Source: Phoronis australis (lineage: Eukaryota; Phoronida; Phoronidae). From it: a stretch of DNA of 61,001 bases. The notes under the pieces were generated by a model, which did not search any database, was not told the DNA's origin, and saw only the letters and a list, made by a program, of their open reading frames with translations. The stretch covers positions 1 through 61,001 of the forward strand of contig NMRA01000547.1 in the NCBI GenBank assembly GCA_002633005.1. Direction: 5' to 3'. The translations under genes and the position numbers were made by a program. Below, one piece after another: positions 9,441 to 20,299 of this stretch. The first letter of the stretch is position 1; the number at the start of each line of letters is the position of its first letter.

Positions 9441-10556
9441 ATTACCACTTTGTTGTACAGCGCTAGTCAGAACCGTCCAATAGGTAGCCGTATTCAAATT
9501 TACAATATCAGAGCTAATTCTTACAAAATTTCAAAAAAAAAATTTCAAAGGAGTAAGGAGATAGAATCGAGGAAACAAAAAAGACAAAAATCTCCATCAA
9601 ATGCAAGGGAAATGTAAAAATGGCCAATTTTTGTGAATAAGGTTGGAGATATCCTTAATTTGTGTTTATCTTGACAAAGGGACACTTCCCAAAGGGACAA
9701 TAGTTTTAAATACGTTTCATACCATTTTTTGTTATTTCATTTTTAATATTCCTGTCTACTTGTTTTTTTTACCGGGAACAGGTTGATAACTTTATATTTT
9801 ATTTTTAAACTTGAAGTACCAAAACAGAGGTAATTTTGAACACCAGCGAAACTTAATTAGTTTATTTAATTGAGAACCCATCCCTGAACTTTCCAGATTA
9901 CAGCTACACTACACATTTCACAGCAAACAAAACTACCCCTGTCATTGGTTCAAATTTAATATTTATTAGAACTAAACTTATAAAATGTATACAAAAGTGC
10001 AAATATGGTGATAGCCAAAGATATGGAATGTCAGAACAATTTTGGTTGCACTGACTTAACATAACTACTCTAGCTTTTGTCGGTCATCAAAAAAATGAAT
10101 AGTGGGCATAAGTTAAGTACAACTATTTTCTAGTCAAAGATCTGTTTAAATGAGATTGAAAGAATATTAAAACGATAATCCATGTGATATCGTTAACTCT
10201 GATCATTGTTTGTAAATCCACCGGGTATATCAATACACACAATTGTTAATCTTCAATTGTAACCAATATTTAGTTTTTAGATTATTAGTTTATCGATTTT
10301 TAAAAATCAAAAACTTGGTTGTTTTTTCCAACTGAGTACCACTGTGGTGTTCCTTTTTAATGAAAATTATTGGTTAATGCATTTTGAAAATTCACCAGTA
10401 TGTAGAGGCAGAGATGTTTACTACAGTTTATGGTTGAGTAATTACACTTAATTGGGTCTTGCTGGCACCCAACAATGTGGTCATCACAACTGTATCCCAC
10501 ACTGGCACCGCACTTTCTTTGATCCTGATAAAAGCAAGAAAATCCCGGCACACAAA
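9441..10556. other. No recognisable feature
   Basis: The stretch is AT-rich and includes runs such as CAAAAAAAAAATTTCAAA near 9530. I see no coding frame with family resemblance, no terminal repeats and no clear internal repeat structure. It may be old, unrecognisable repeat or intergenic DNA. Confidence 0.35.
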
Positions 10557-10985
10557 ACTATTTGCAAAAAACTCCAAATTTGACAAATTTCTCCCCGAAA
10601 TAACCATTTCCCTGCAAGTGCTAGAAAAAGTCTGACTACAGATTCAAAATGCTCGTCCTCACTAGATTCTAAATATGTGGTCATAGTAAGCCTCTCACCA
10701 GCTACTTTTTAGCAAATTTGATCCATCTGACAGCCACCTGAAATCGCACCCTGTTTCTCGGACAGCAGGCTTTAAGGATTGATAGCAAATGACAGCCACC
10801 AGTTTGCATCAAAAGTTGGTAAAACTTGGTTTTTCTCATTCAAAAACACAAGTAAATAAGTTTCCTGGCAATTGTTGTCAACAATTTCCTCAAACCACCC
10901 GCCAAGCTTGACACACGCCCTCAACATAAATTCTTGAGACTAGAAAATGCTCCGTGGCCGCGGCATGACTGTTCAGTGCTACCTA
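10557..10985 (+). repeat. Diverged interspersed repeat C, copy 1
   Basis: It is remotely but collinearly similar to 12590-13032. Shared landmarks are CATTTCCCTGC, AGATTC, TATGGTC/TGTGGTC, GCCACCTGAAATCGCA or its variant, TTTCTC, and a GCCGCGGC block before TTCAGTGC. Identity is low, so both copies are old. Confidence 0.5.
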
Positions 10986-11110
10986 CAGTCTTGAGTGACA
11001 ATAGGCAAAATTAACGATGACGATTGTGATGATGCTGGTGGCGATGATGGACAACATCGTAACATTCATACTACGAACTTAGATGTCATAAATTAGTAAG
11101 CAATAAGCTA

Positions 11111-11452
11111 GTCTTGTTCAAATAAACTAAAGCAACATCAATGCAGTAAGAGCGCTCAACAAAGGAACAGCGCAATCAGAAAATCTCAAATAATTCAAAA
11201 AGTAGACGTCCTAGCAAAAAATGAAAAACTTCTTCTGAAAGCCCGTTCCAAACTCTATCTGAATTGATAGTTTCACAACATACCATCATTTTTTCAAAAA
11301 AACTGAAATTTTACTTTTTTTTGAAATTCAAAGTCAAATAACTCGAAAACGTTAAGTATGAGAAAAGCGTTATCGCAGAACTTTTGAAAGAGCATACATC
11401 AAGGACTCCACATGCAAAAATTCACGACAATTACTCTTCCCGTTAAAAATGC
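11111..11452 (+). repeat. Direct repeat D, copy 1 (342 bp)
   Basis: It starts at GTCTTGTTCAA and ends at CTTCCCGTTAAAAATGC, and is collinear with 11784-12127. A stretch of about 20 bp around AATTCAAAAAGTAGACGTCC is identical in both. No coding potential. The spacing (about 673 bp start to start) leaves 331 bp between the copies. Confidence 0.85.
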
Positions 11453-11783
11453 AACAGCAGAACAATTGAAAATGGGTGAAAGTGCGCCAGAGCCGCCATC
11501 TTGAAAGTGACTTCCGGTTAAACAAAACTTTATCATGGCCAATCAAAAGAAATGAACACGTGACGAGATTGAAAGTGACTGGCTCGCCAATGCGCCATCT
11601 ACAGGAGAAAACGATTTCAGCCAGTTATCGAGGTGCGCATGAGCCATTGCCGATATTTCCACCATCTTTGACCGGAAGTTCAAGATTTATGACGCGGCTG
11701 TAGTGCTTGTGTGCTAAAAAAATCGTACCAATTTTCAGCCCTGCACGTCAAAAAATACGGCCTCTATGAGCAATGTCTTCATG
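11453..11783. other. Spacer between direct repeats
   Basis: No coding family or terminal structure recognised. It could be the unique part of a tandemly repeated unit of which the second copy lost its right half. An open frame of 75 residues (11476-11703) shows no resemblance to a known protein. Confidence 0.35.
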
Positions 11784-12127
11784 GTCTTGTTCAATAGAAG
11801 TTAAACCAATATCAGTGCAGCAAGACCGGTCAACAAAGGAACAATGCTACCAGAAAATCTCGAATAATTCAAAAAGTAGACGTCCTAGCGAAAAATGGAA
11901 AATATCTTCTGAAAGCCCATTCAAAACCCTATTTAAATTGAAAGTTTCGCAACATTCCATAAATTTTTCAAAAAAATTGAAATTTTGCGGTTTTTTGGAA
12001 ATTCAAAATCAAATAACTCGAAAACAGTAAGTCTGAGAAAACCATTATCGCAGAACTTTTGAAAGAGCATACTTCGAGGAATCTACATGCAAAAATTCAC
12101 GTCATTTGCTCTTCCCGTTAAAAATGC
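11784..12127 (+). repeat. Direct repeat D, copy 2 (344 bp)
   Basis: Partner of 11111-11452, with many substitutions but few indels. The copies do not begin TG and end CA, and no primer-binding site or polypurine tract lies next to them, so an LTR pair is not supported. Confidence 0.85.
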
Positions 12128-12589
12128 CTTTTGACTGCTGGTGACATATAGTCAGTGGGCCAGATCTCATAGCGTTCATCCTTGTGAATTCTTTGGGGAG
12201 GGCAACCTAGTTTTTTCTACGTGGCTAGATAATATACCTATAAATCAAATTCCAAAAAGTTCCCACGTCTACATTTGCACATTTTTTTAAAAAAAGGTGC
12301 TTTTGTTGCACAAAATATGATGCACACTCCTGCCACTTGGTGGCGCTTTTCTACTGAATTGACCAATCAGAGAGCCAGATTGTATTGTTGAGCTTAAAAG
12401 GCACAGAACAGTTCTCACTTGATTTGTCACCTTTTCATCACTCTGTCAAAAACAGGATGCAAAGAATGACATGTTTTCAGTTATTTCACATAAAAAGCCC
12501 TACAGATGAGTGCAGAAACTTTATTCTCTCTTGTTTTTTTTGACCCTTTCTATCCCACTGAAAACCAAGCTAGATTAAGAAAAGTAGGG
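12128..12589. other. No recognisable feature
   Basis: Non-coding on both strands as far as I can see. It has a T-rich run near 12530 and no terminal repeats. Confidence 0.35.
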
Positions 12590-13032
12590 GTAAAAAATAG
12601 CAAAATCGGCACTTTTCACCCCAAAAACACCACTTCCCTGCCGATGCACAACTAAAACCAACAATAGATTCTGAAAGCACATTTCCTACAGATTCCGAAA
12701 ATATGGTCCAAAAGTACTGTCAACCAACTAGTTTTTTTTGGAAATTCTGGCTTGTTTGAGGGCTACCTAAAATCGCAGCCAATTTCTCTGTCGCTACCCA
12801 GCAATGCACAATTGCTACCGGGGGCCACTATCTTGAAGAAGAGTGCAGCTACAGCCAAGAAAGTGGCCTTTTTTAATTCTCAGCATGTTCACAAATGCAA
12901 ACAAACCACATTCACTGAGCCTACATGCAATGCCCAACTACAAAATGCCCCCAAACTTGGCCTACTCCAAAATTTTAATATTTTGGGAGTGCAAATTGGC
13001 CGCGGCTGCAGCCTAACTATTCAGTGCCACCT
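12590..13032 (+). repeat. Diverged interspersed repeat C, copy 2
   Basis: Collinear with 10557-10985 and ending at the same TTCAGTGCCACCT block. It directly abuts the Mutator-like repeat that starts at about 13033, so one of the two inserted at, or was truncated at, that boundary. Confidence 0.5.
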
Positions 13033-13452
13033 TAAATAAAACCACATTTTCCAAATTTTCTTCAGAATAGTTCCTCTCCACCTGCTGACCTATTTTGAAA
13101 AGTAAAAACTTGAAGCAATGACCGGTTTTGATTTTTAACTGGGATTTTTGAACTAGGGCCATTTAACAAACAAAGACACCAAATGCAATTTCTTGCTCTG
13201 TTTTGCACTAAACTGACTTTTGATTGAGGGAAATGGGGAAAATTGATAAATTAGCATATGAAAATAACAATAAAAGTTTAATTTAAGTTAATTTCCTGAC
13301 CCCACAAGTGGAACATGTTCTCACCAAGGCCCATTGTGTATAGGGGACATATTTATTAGAGTCGATTTGCATAACCACAAAAGTCATGAGAACAAGAAAT
13401 TTGGCAGCCAAGTTTCATTCACAACATAACTGTTGAGTGGTGAGCACACACA

Positions 13453-13773
13453 ATGTATTCTGAAAAGACACGCAGTTTCACTAGGAGCAGAGGGAGAACA
13501 AAAAGCCAATTTAAAAAAGGACACAGACCCTCCAACATGGACTACTGCAGCTCCAGCATACCAAGGCAGCCCGAGGCAGCAATAGACGGTTGCAGGGCTG
13601 TGCCTCTCACACATTTCGAAGCTGAGGATGTCACCTACCTAACTAACAGTGATGCTGCTGCGACAGCTTACAGGTTTAGGCAAAGTACTGAAAAAGAAAG
13701 AAAAATTCGTGACAGCAAAGGACTGGATGAGAATATCATCATTAAGGTGCGTCGCTTAACAGGCCTGGTATGA
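13453..13773 (+). pseudogene. Mutator-like transposase N-terminus, copy 1
   Basis: The 106-residue frame begins MYSEKTRSFTRSRG, a basic N-terminus with KSQFKKGHRPSNMD. This type of opening (short basic tail, then K-x-GHRP) is seen in the abundant invertebrate proteins carrying a Mutator-like transposase domain. The frame is nearly identical in copy 2 (21288) and in the first 52 residues of copy 3 (31461), so it was coding when the copies spread. The family name is my inference from the downstream block. There is no RNA-level evidence and the start is simply the first ATG. Confidence 0.5.
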
Positions 13774-13776
13774 CAT

Positions 13777-14046
13777 GTGCATCAGGTTGCATGCAAATTT
13801 GGAAAACTAGAACTAATTGTTGAAAAAAGACTGGGACTGTGTGCCTATGCATCACTGCACTGCAGAGTTTGCAAATACAAATCGCCAACTGTGCCACTGT
13901 CAGATGAGGTCAAGCAGCAGACGACTGGGCCACCAGCTGGAGCCTTGAACAGCCAGGCTGTATTGCCTGTGCTAAAGTCAAAAGTAGGAATTGAGGATGA
14001 CATGCTTGAATATTGTGCCACCATCCAATCGCAGCCTGCAGAATAA
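13777..14046 (+). pseudogene. Mutator-like transposase, second block, copy 1
   Basis: The frame carries CKFGKLELIVEKR, a Cys pair spaced as HCRVCKYK, and then NSQAVLPVLKSKVGI. In copy 2 the corresponding frame continues into a longer helical stretch. Here it ends at a stop at 14044 after a frameshift-prone C-rich tract, and a further part is deleted before the BEL insertion. In Mutator-like transposase domains this position holds a Cys-x2-Cys module followed by an N-x-x-A-V-L-x-x-L segment and a run of helices, which fits what is seen. Confidence 0.5.
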
Positions 14047-14132
14047 AGTGAATGCCATGAGCCAAACAGTAGCTCAACTGAACTAAGAACAAATGATTGA
14101 GGTGTTGCAGAAGTTCAGTTTGACGTTTCCTA

Positions 14133-14443
14133 AGTTATAGACTTAAGTTAAATATTACTTCATTATATCTTTATTTACTTTATTTACTTCATTTTAGTTC
14201 GCTTATTCAACTTTATTAAGTCTAGTCACGCTACCGCCGTTATTCCGAGTGTCCTTTGTTGTATAGAAGTATTTTCGTGCTGTCTCTAGCGGCTGGGGGC
14301 GTAGTTGTGCTATTTTTAGTGCTGCCTCTAGCTGCTGGGGGCGTAGTTGTGCCCGCCATATTGTCATAGTTTGATCGAACTGTTGTCGGAAAATATATCG
14401 TTGAAATAGATTATTAATGTTGTCTTTGGTCATCATGAGGCCA
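14133..14443 (+). repeat. 5' LTR of BEL/Pao element (311 bp)
   Basis: Begins AGTTATAGA where the 3' LTR begins TGTTATAGA, so the first base has mutated from T. Ends GAGGCCA. It contains two units of a 36-bp module (GTGCTGCCTCTAGCGGCTGG with GGGCGTAGTT), against three in the 3' LTR, which explains most of the length difference. A substitution-level comparison of the two LTRs would date the insertion. Confidence 0.9.
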
Positions 14444-14449
14444 GAGAAT

Positions 14450-14460
14450 TGGTAGCAGAG
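14450..14460 (+). promoter_or_regulatory. Primer-binding site, initiator Met tRNA type
   Basis: TGGTAGCAGAG lies six bases after the 5' LTR. This is complementary to the 3' end of animal initiator methionine tRNA (CTCTGCTACCA), the expected primer for minus-strand DNA synthesis. Confidence 0.75.
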
Positions 14461-14498
14461 CACGGTTACAACATTAAAAGAACTGTGGACGAATAAAG

Positions 14499-15950
14499 AT
14501 GGGTCGTAAGTGCCAGACCTATGTTCCGGCAGACTCGGATGAAGAGATCATCCAGCTAAAAATGACAAAAGCCAAAGGTAAATCAGTATTTACCAAACGT
14601 CGCCATGAGTTCTTAGACTCTTTGTATGACACTGAAACTTTAGTGAACTCAAAACACTGAAAAATCATCTCCTAGACGCATATGAGAGCGTAATAAATGT
14701 CCTGGCTCGTCTGTAAGACTTGTATGCCAAAAGTGGTGATCATGCAAACGTAGACAAAATGAACAAAGAGACTAAAAAAATTGAAGAATTTGACAGGGCG
14801 GAGAGCCAGTATGAGACATGAGCTAGTGAAACCAGATCGGTTATTGACAAAGCAGAACATTATGATTCCCAGCCCACACAACACGCTGTTGAAGTCGAAG
14901 ATAAAGCAAAACACAACACATCTCCCCCCTTGCCGGAGGTTTCATCCCGTCTATACCAAGGCCTTTTTACAGCTACTGAAGGTATCCAACTGTATGACGG
15001 TCTCGCTGACGATGAAATAGGTAGAGACATGTGGAAGCAACTGACAAGGGTGTCCATCCCGACTTTTAATGGCGACAAGAAAACATATGGTAGCTGGAAG
15101 GCAGCGTTTATGGCTTGTGTGGACAGCCATTGTTGCAGCTCAAAAAGTACCTGTCTGGGGATCCACTGAGAATCGTCGAAAGCCTAGGCCATTCGGCCTT
15201 GGCTTATGAAGCAGTGAAAGACACTCTTGAGAGAAAATATGGTGGACTGCGTCGTTAAGTGAACCTGCACTTGGAAGAATTAGACCAGTTGCGACCGATT
15301 CGTCCTGGCAATGCGAAAGATGTCGACCGATTGGCAGATTTGCTAGAAGTTTTGATTATCAACACCGGACGAACTGAAGAGCTTGGCAACGGGTCGCTGT
15401 ACCTAAAGATCCTGAAGAAGATGACTGAGAGCATGGTTACGAACTACCACTGATGGATGTTCGAACACAATAAGCCAGATTGTGTTGAAACTTTGCGCCA
15501 GTGGATCATCAAAGAAGCTGAATTTCAGACGGTTGCTGCGGAGACACTGCGAGGTTTAGCTACGAAACACAGAGATGCTTCGCACGCATTCTTTGGAGAG
15601 ACAACAACACAAAAGGACAGAAGACCCATGACGTCATGCAAGGTTTGCAAGAAGGATAGCCATCCTCTGTGGCTCTCAGCGATGGCATGAAGCGAAATGT
15701 GTCAGAGCTTGTTTTCGATGTCTGAGATGCAACCAGAGGAAGCGAGTGCACCCGTGGCAGACAGTGCGGTGTTAATGGCTGCAGGGAAAATCACAACCGA
15801 CTACTACACCGAGAATGTCCCTCAAACAGTAGAAACAACAGTGATGCAAGAGCAGAAGATGGATCCAGTCATTCTAGTCAGCCTGCTCCTGGTACTGAGG
15901 GGGAGCAGGATACCAGAGCAGAGCGTACACATACAACGACGATAAAGACT
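14499..15950 (+). pseudogene. BEL/Pao gag, frameshifted
   Basis: The likely start is ATG at 14499 (MGRKCQTYVPADSDEEI), the first ATG after the primer-binding site. Broken frames then give a DUF1759-like capsid segment: [20 protein letters not shown] at about 15064-15123, then LYLKILKKMTESM and WIIKEAEFQ. A Cys-rich region follows near 15640-15780 (CKVCKK and further Cys residues after a frameshift), the expected nucleocapsid zinc knuckle. Stops occur at 14658, 15168, 15257 and 15451. Gag would form the particle in which reverse transcription happens. This copy cannot encode it. Confidence 0.75.
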
Positions 15951-15977
15951 ACAGATTCCGATTCGACAAAGCACGTC

Positions 15978-16475
15978 GTGGCATTGCGCACTGTCCTGGT
16001 GGAGGTTATGGACGGCAGTCGTAAGCTGATCATCAATACTATAGTAGACGATGCCAGCACGAAGACCTACATCAACAGTGACTTGGCTTCCCAGTTGGGC
16101 CTGCATGGCAAAGTACGCAGCGTTACAGTCAACATGCTGAGCGGACAAGAGAGCAGTTTTCAAATGATTCCAGTGGAGTTTCAACTCAAAAGCCTAGACG
16201 GACAGACCGACACAGCAGTTTTGGCGTTCACCGTGAAAAGAGTGACTGAAGACTTATGTCCTATCGACTGGAAGTCGCAATCTGCCAAGTGGAAACATCT
16301 GCAAGGACTCCCATTTCCAAGTCTCAGCCCTCTATCTTTCGTCGACTTGCTCATCGGAATAGATCATGCAGAACTACACTACTCACTCAAAGATGTACGA
16401 GGGAACCCCGGAGAGCCGATTGCCAGATTGACTCCTTTAGGGTGGACGTGCATTTGGGGAGCACGTGAAAATTAG
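15978..16475 (+). pseudogene. BEL/Pao aspartic protease region
   Basis: The frame matches the protease block of BEL/Pao pol (DUF1758-like). It runs LRTVLVEVMDG, then NTIVDDASTKTYINSDLASQ, where the active-site D is followed by A-S-T (more often S/G in retropepsins), then the hydrophobic strand LLIGIDH and the ending PLGWTCIWGA. The spacing from the active site to LLIGID is normal for the family. A stop at 16473 separates it from RT. In intact elements the frame continues, so this is a lesion or a frameshift site. Confidence 0.8.
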
Positions 16476-16640
16476 AAGCACTCCGCCAGTTTCAAGGTCA
16501 CCTTCTACGTAGAGCAAGCAGATCATGAGCTAAACACTACACTACAGAAGTTCTGGGACATCAAAGCATCCGGAACCGTAAGGCATCCGACGAGTCAAAC
16601 CAAAGAGGAGTAGATCGCAGTTGCACAAGTAGAAGAGTCG

Positions 16641-17285
16641 GTGAACTTCAAGGATGGTCATTATGAAGTATTGATGCCATGGAAGAACAGACAAGAGTTA
16701 CCTGATAATTACAACACAGCTCTGAAAAGGTTAGAGAACATCGAAAAACGGCTGAAGAGAGATCCTAGCGTAGGAAGTACCTATTCGAAAACTATAGAAG
16801 ACTACATGAAGAAAGGATACGTCTCAAAGATAGAGTCATCTACTTCCATCATAGGAAAAGCTAGAGGAGAAGTTTGGTATCTGCCACATTTCCCGATCGT
16901 GCGTCCAGACAAGACTACGACTAAAGTTCGGATCGTGTTTGACGCATCAGTGAAGCATGAAGGCGTATGCTTGAACGACATGATACACAAGGGGCCAAAG
17001 TTGCAGCGAGACTTGTTCGATGTGCGGATTCGATTTCGGTGGTTTCCAGTTGCTCTCGTCTGTGACATAGCAGAGATGTATCTACGCATCAAAATAATCC
17101 CTACTGATAGATCGTACCACAGATTCCTGTGGAGAGATATTGACCAATCAAAGCCACCAAGCGAATACCAGTTCAATAGACTAGTATTCGGATCAACTCC
17201 TGCCCATTCCAAGCTCAATTTTTGTCACGAAAGCATGCAGAAGACAACAAGAGTCGTTTTCCACAAGCCGCGGAGTCAGTCTTAG
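16641..17285 (+). pseudogene. BEL/Pao reverse transcriptase, first part
   Basis: The frame has HFPIVRPDKTTTKVRIVFDA, the family's first RT motifs, and then CLNDMIHKGP. ALVCDIAEMYLRIKI follows, with the first catalytic aspartate (motif A) in place, and then YQFNRLVFGSTPA (motif B region). It goes out of frame at about 17220 and the polymerase continues in the next frame from 17222. Reverse transcription of the element RNA would be the job of this domain. Confidence 0.85.
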
Positions 17286-19249
17286 AGTCGACCTACATGG
17301 ACAATAGCATGGACTCTACCTGCACTGTCACAGAATGCATAGAGCTGTACCGTCAACTGTTACAGTTATGGGGATCTGCATGGATGCATGCCAGAAAATG
17401 GCTGTCTATCTCCGAAGAAGTCCTTAGAGAGATTTCTCCGGAAGATAGAGCTACAGAAGTAGATTTGGACGAGGGAACCTTGCCGTCTATAAAGACATTA
17501 GGAGTGACCTGGGTTGCTAATGAAGATTTCTTCACGTTTAAGGTGAACGCTTCTGATGACCAAAAGCCGTTGACAAAGCGCAGCTTTCTTGCCAAGACAG
17601 CGTCCTTATTCGACCCGATGGGATTCTTAGCGCCATTTGTCATGAGAGCCAAGATATTACTGCAGGAACTTTGGACATCAGGCATAGACTGGGATGATGA
17701 GCTGGAACACGATTATGCTGTAAAGGCGAAAAAGTGGTTTGAAGAATTGCACCAATTGTCTGACCTTAAGATATTTCGGTGCCTTCAACTCAACCTCGAG
17801 GTCCTGTCGAGCTCGCTGCATGTGTTCGTAAATGCCTCTGGAGACGCCTATGGAGCGGCTGTTTATGCTAGATATGAATACACCAACGGTAAGGTGTCGA
17901 CACGACTAGTAGCAAGCAAGACCAGAGTAGCTCCTTTAACGCCACACAGCATTCCGAGGCTGGAATTTATGGGAGCAGTTACAGGCTTGAGGCTAGGAAT
18001 ATCAGTTACTGATGTATTAAAGATTGACAGAAATGTTTTGGTATTATGGTCAGACAGTATAAACGTCCTTTGGTGGGTACGCGGCAGGGGTCGAGCCTTC
18101 AAGCCTTTTATAGCCAACCGAGTGGGAGAGATTCAAACCTCCAGTAAGCCAAACCAGTGGCGTCATGTACCCACTTCGAAGAATCCAGCAGATCTACCAA
18201 CAAGAGGAATGCCCGTTGAAGCGATCAGGGAAAGTACGCTGTGGTGGAACGGTCCTGATTTCTTGGAGCTGCGAGAGTCAGAGTGGCCTGAGACCAAGAT
18301 TTCACGAAGCCCTGAGACAGTCATAGAAACTATAAAGAGAGCTATGTCGAGTGTCCTTGCAGCTAATGACTCGAAGGGCGACCAAGTCATGGTATCGGTC
18401 GTCGAAGACAGAACTTGGAGACTCCAGCCTGAGAGGTTGTCTAGTTGGCAACGACTAGTGCGAGTTCGGACATGGGTGCATCGTTTTCTGAACAACTGTC
18501 AGGTGCCAGCACAACTGAGATGTCACGGAAAGTTGAAGACTCAAGAAATTTTAGAAGCAGAACTTGGAATCATAGCTGAAGCGCAACAAGTGTCATTCCC
18601 TGACGAGTATAGAGCTTTGACTGTTAAGAAGCCCATTTCGTTGAATAGCAAACTCCTAAGCCTGAAGTCGATGTTGGATGATGATGGTGTACTGCGATCA
18701 GACGGTGGATTGGTGCATGCTGACTACTTACCCTTTGACGCGAGATTCCCAATCATACTGCCCAGGAAGAACTGGGCGACTAAGCTTATTGTCAAGACTC
18801 CTCATGAGAAGGGGAATCACCAGGCAGGAACTATCCAGACTTTGGCATCATTGTCACATCGCTTCTGGATATTGCAAGCCAGAGAAGAGATTCGTGAATG
18901 GGAAAGAGAGTGCTTTGGATGTCGAAGACACAAGGCTGGGCGTGCCTCTCAGGTCATGGCACCCCTTCCGAAGATTCGACTAATGCTGCCGCTGCGAGCC
19001 TTCGCGAGAGTGGCAGTTGATTACGCAGGACCCTTCGTTACCAAACAAGGAAGAGGCATGCGAAGAACCAAACGTTATATTTGCTTATTCACCTGTTTAC
19101 TGTCTAGAGCCGTCCATTTTGAGATGTCCTACAGTTTGGACACTGACTCGTTCTTGAACGCGTTCTTTCGTATGGTGAATAGAAGAGGTCGACTGCTAGA
19201 AGTCTCGTTAAAAACTGAAGTAACTTCATTGGAGGCGAGCGAGAACTGA
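17222..19249 (+). pseudogene. BEL/Pao RT end, RNase H and integrase
   Basis: This is the longest frame in the window (675 residues). The RT active site, YMDD in the family, reads YMDN at 17294-17305, so the second catalytic aspartate is lost. The RNase H block has FVNASGDAYGAAVYA near 17824, where the first catalytic residue should be D but is N. The later PRLEFMGAV and LWSDSINVLWW are intact. The integrase zinc module reads HEKGNH at about 18803 with CFGCRRH downstream. The integrase core begins ARVAVDYAGPF (first D intact), but the motif with the second aspartate is scrambled before the stop at 19247. Confidence 0.9.
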
Positions 19250-19259
19250 GAGAGAGCTT

Positions 19260-19676
19260 GTGAATAAGCTAGACAAAGACGCCATCGACAGATCAGCAGT
19301 CAACAAAGGGATACAATGGCACTTCAACCCGCCCTTAGCGCCACACTTTGGAGGAGTGCATGAAACCATAATCAAGGCAGCGAAACGAGCTACTTACGCT
19401 ACACTTTCACAAGCAGATATTACAGATGAAAAGTTAGCAACGGCATTCACTGGAGCTGAGGCATTATTCAACTCACGACCGTTGACTTACCAGTCTTCTC
19501 ACCCATTAGATGATGTCCCTTTGACACCAAATCACTTCTTGTTCGGCCAAGTTGGTGGAGAGTTTGCGCCAGAGTCAGTGGATGCCACAGACTTCAACCT
19601 GAAAATCAGGGGAAGGCGTGTTCAGGAGATAGGCACTTTTGGAGTCGCTGGCTTCGAGAGTGGTTGCCAACGTTAA
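19260..19676 (+). pseudogene. BEL/Pao integrase, C-terminal catalytic half
   Basis: After a frameshift the core resumes with ELVNKLDKD-like residues and WHFNPPLAPHFGGVHETIIK. This carries the third catalytic residue, the glutamate after HFGGV, which is the strongest BEL/Pao integrase signature. NSRPLTYQSS and LTPNHFLFGQ follow, as usual for the family. The frame is lost at 19660 and the tail continues at 19664. Confidence 0.85.
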
Positions 19677-19906
19677 ATCGAAAAGCCAAGTGGTGGCATT
19701 CCAAAGAAGGGGTCAAGATCGATGACGTTGTTCTAGTTCTCCTTCCGGATTCGCCGAGAGCACAATGGCCTCTGGGAAGAATCATCAATGTTTACTCTGG
19801 AACAGATGGACATGTTCGGTCGGTCAAGGTCAGAGTTGGGAAGAAGGTGCTAGTGAGACCGCGTATGAAGATCTGCCCCTTGGAGTTGGACTGTGAGCCA
19901 CGTTGA
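19664..19906 (+). pseudogene. BEL/Pao integrase C-terminal tail
   Basis: The frame has KAKWWHSKEGVKIDDVVLVL followed by RAQWPLGRI and KVRVGKKVLVRPRMKICPLE. This corresponds to the DUF5641-type tail that ends BEL/Pao pol proteins (W-x-x-GDVVLV-x-D ... W-P-L-GRI). A stop at 19904 lies 47 bp before the 3' LTR, so the 3' end of pol is in its normal place. Confidence 0.85.
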
Positions 19907-19938
19907 ACTTGCATAGACTTTTTGTTGATGGTTCCCAT

Positions 19939-19952
19939 CGAGAGGGGGAGGA
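19939..19952 (+). promoter_or_regulatory. Polypurine tract of BEL/Pao
   Basis: GAGAGGGGGAGGA lies immediately before TGTTATAG, the first bases of the 3' LTR. This is the usual site where plus-strand DNA synthesis is primed. Confidence 0.75.
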
Positions 19953-20299
19953 TGTTATAGAGACTTTAGTTAAATTAGTACAAGCATTAGTTCATTATAT
20001 CTTAATTTACTTTATTTACTTCATTTTAGTTCGCTTATTCAACTTAATTAAGTCTAGTCACGCTACCACCGTTATTCCGAGTGTTCTTTGTTGTGTAGAA
20101 GTATTTTAGTGCTGCCTCTAGCGGTTGGGGGCGTAGTTAAAGTGCTGCCTCTAGTGGCTGGGGGCGTAATTAAAGTGCTGCCTCTAGCGGCTGGGGGCGT
20201 AGTTGTGCCGGCCATATTGTCATAGTTTGATCGAAATGTTGTCGGAAAATATATCGTTGAAATAGATTATTATTGTCGTCTTTGGTCATCGTGAGGCCA
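19953..20299 (+). repeat. 3' LTR of BEL/Pao element (347 bp)
   Basis: Begins TGTTATAGA and ends GTGAGGCCA. It contains three units of the 36-bp GTGCTGCCTCTAGYGG module at about 20109-20205. It is otherwise highly similar to the 5' LTR and is followed by the target duplication TCCTA at 20300. Confidence 0.9.

Larger units (their letters stand above)
13033..14132 (+). mobile_element. Mutator-like element, copy 1, left part
   Basis: The left portion of a repeat also present at 20571-22297 and 30641-31640. It begins at AAATAAAACCACATTTT, lacking the first ~270 bp seen in copies 2 and 3. It carries two coding blocks (13453-13773 and 13777-14046) and stops at the BEL/Pao insertion after TCCTA (14128-14132). 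The right portion resumes at 20300. Relative to copy 2, about 57 bp are missing near 14100. Confidence 0.75.
14133..20299 (+). mobile_element. Full-length, decayed BEL/Pao LTR retrotransposon
   Basis: Two LTRs (14133-14443, 19953-20299) enclose primer-binding site, gag, protease, RT, RNase H, integrase and a polypurine tract in the order expected for BEL/Pao. TCCTA flanks both ends (14128-14132 and 20300-20304) as a 5-bp target duplication. The empty site is preserved in the second Mutator-like copy at 22023-22027, where TCCTA occurs once between the same flanks. Pol is broken by frameshifts near 16480, 17220 and 19240, and key catalytic residues have changed. The element is a dead but structurally complete insertion. 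Confidence 0.95.

Noticed and set aside
11111-12127. Direct repeats as an LTR pair
   Set aside because: No TG...CA ends, no primer-binding site, no polypurine tract, and only 331 bp between them.
15822-18495. Several open frames antisense to BEL gag and pol
   Set aside because: They mirror the coding strand of the retrotransposon and have no independent support.
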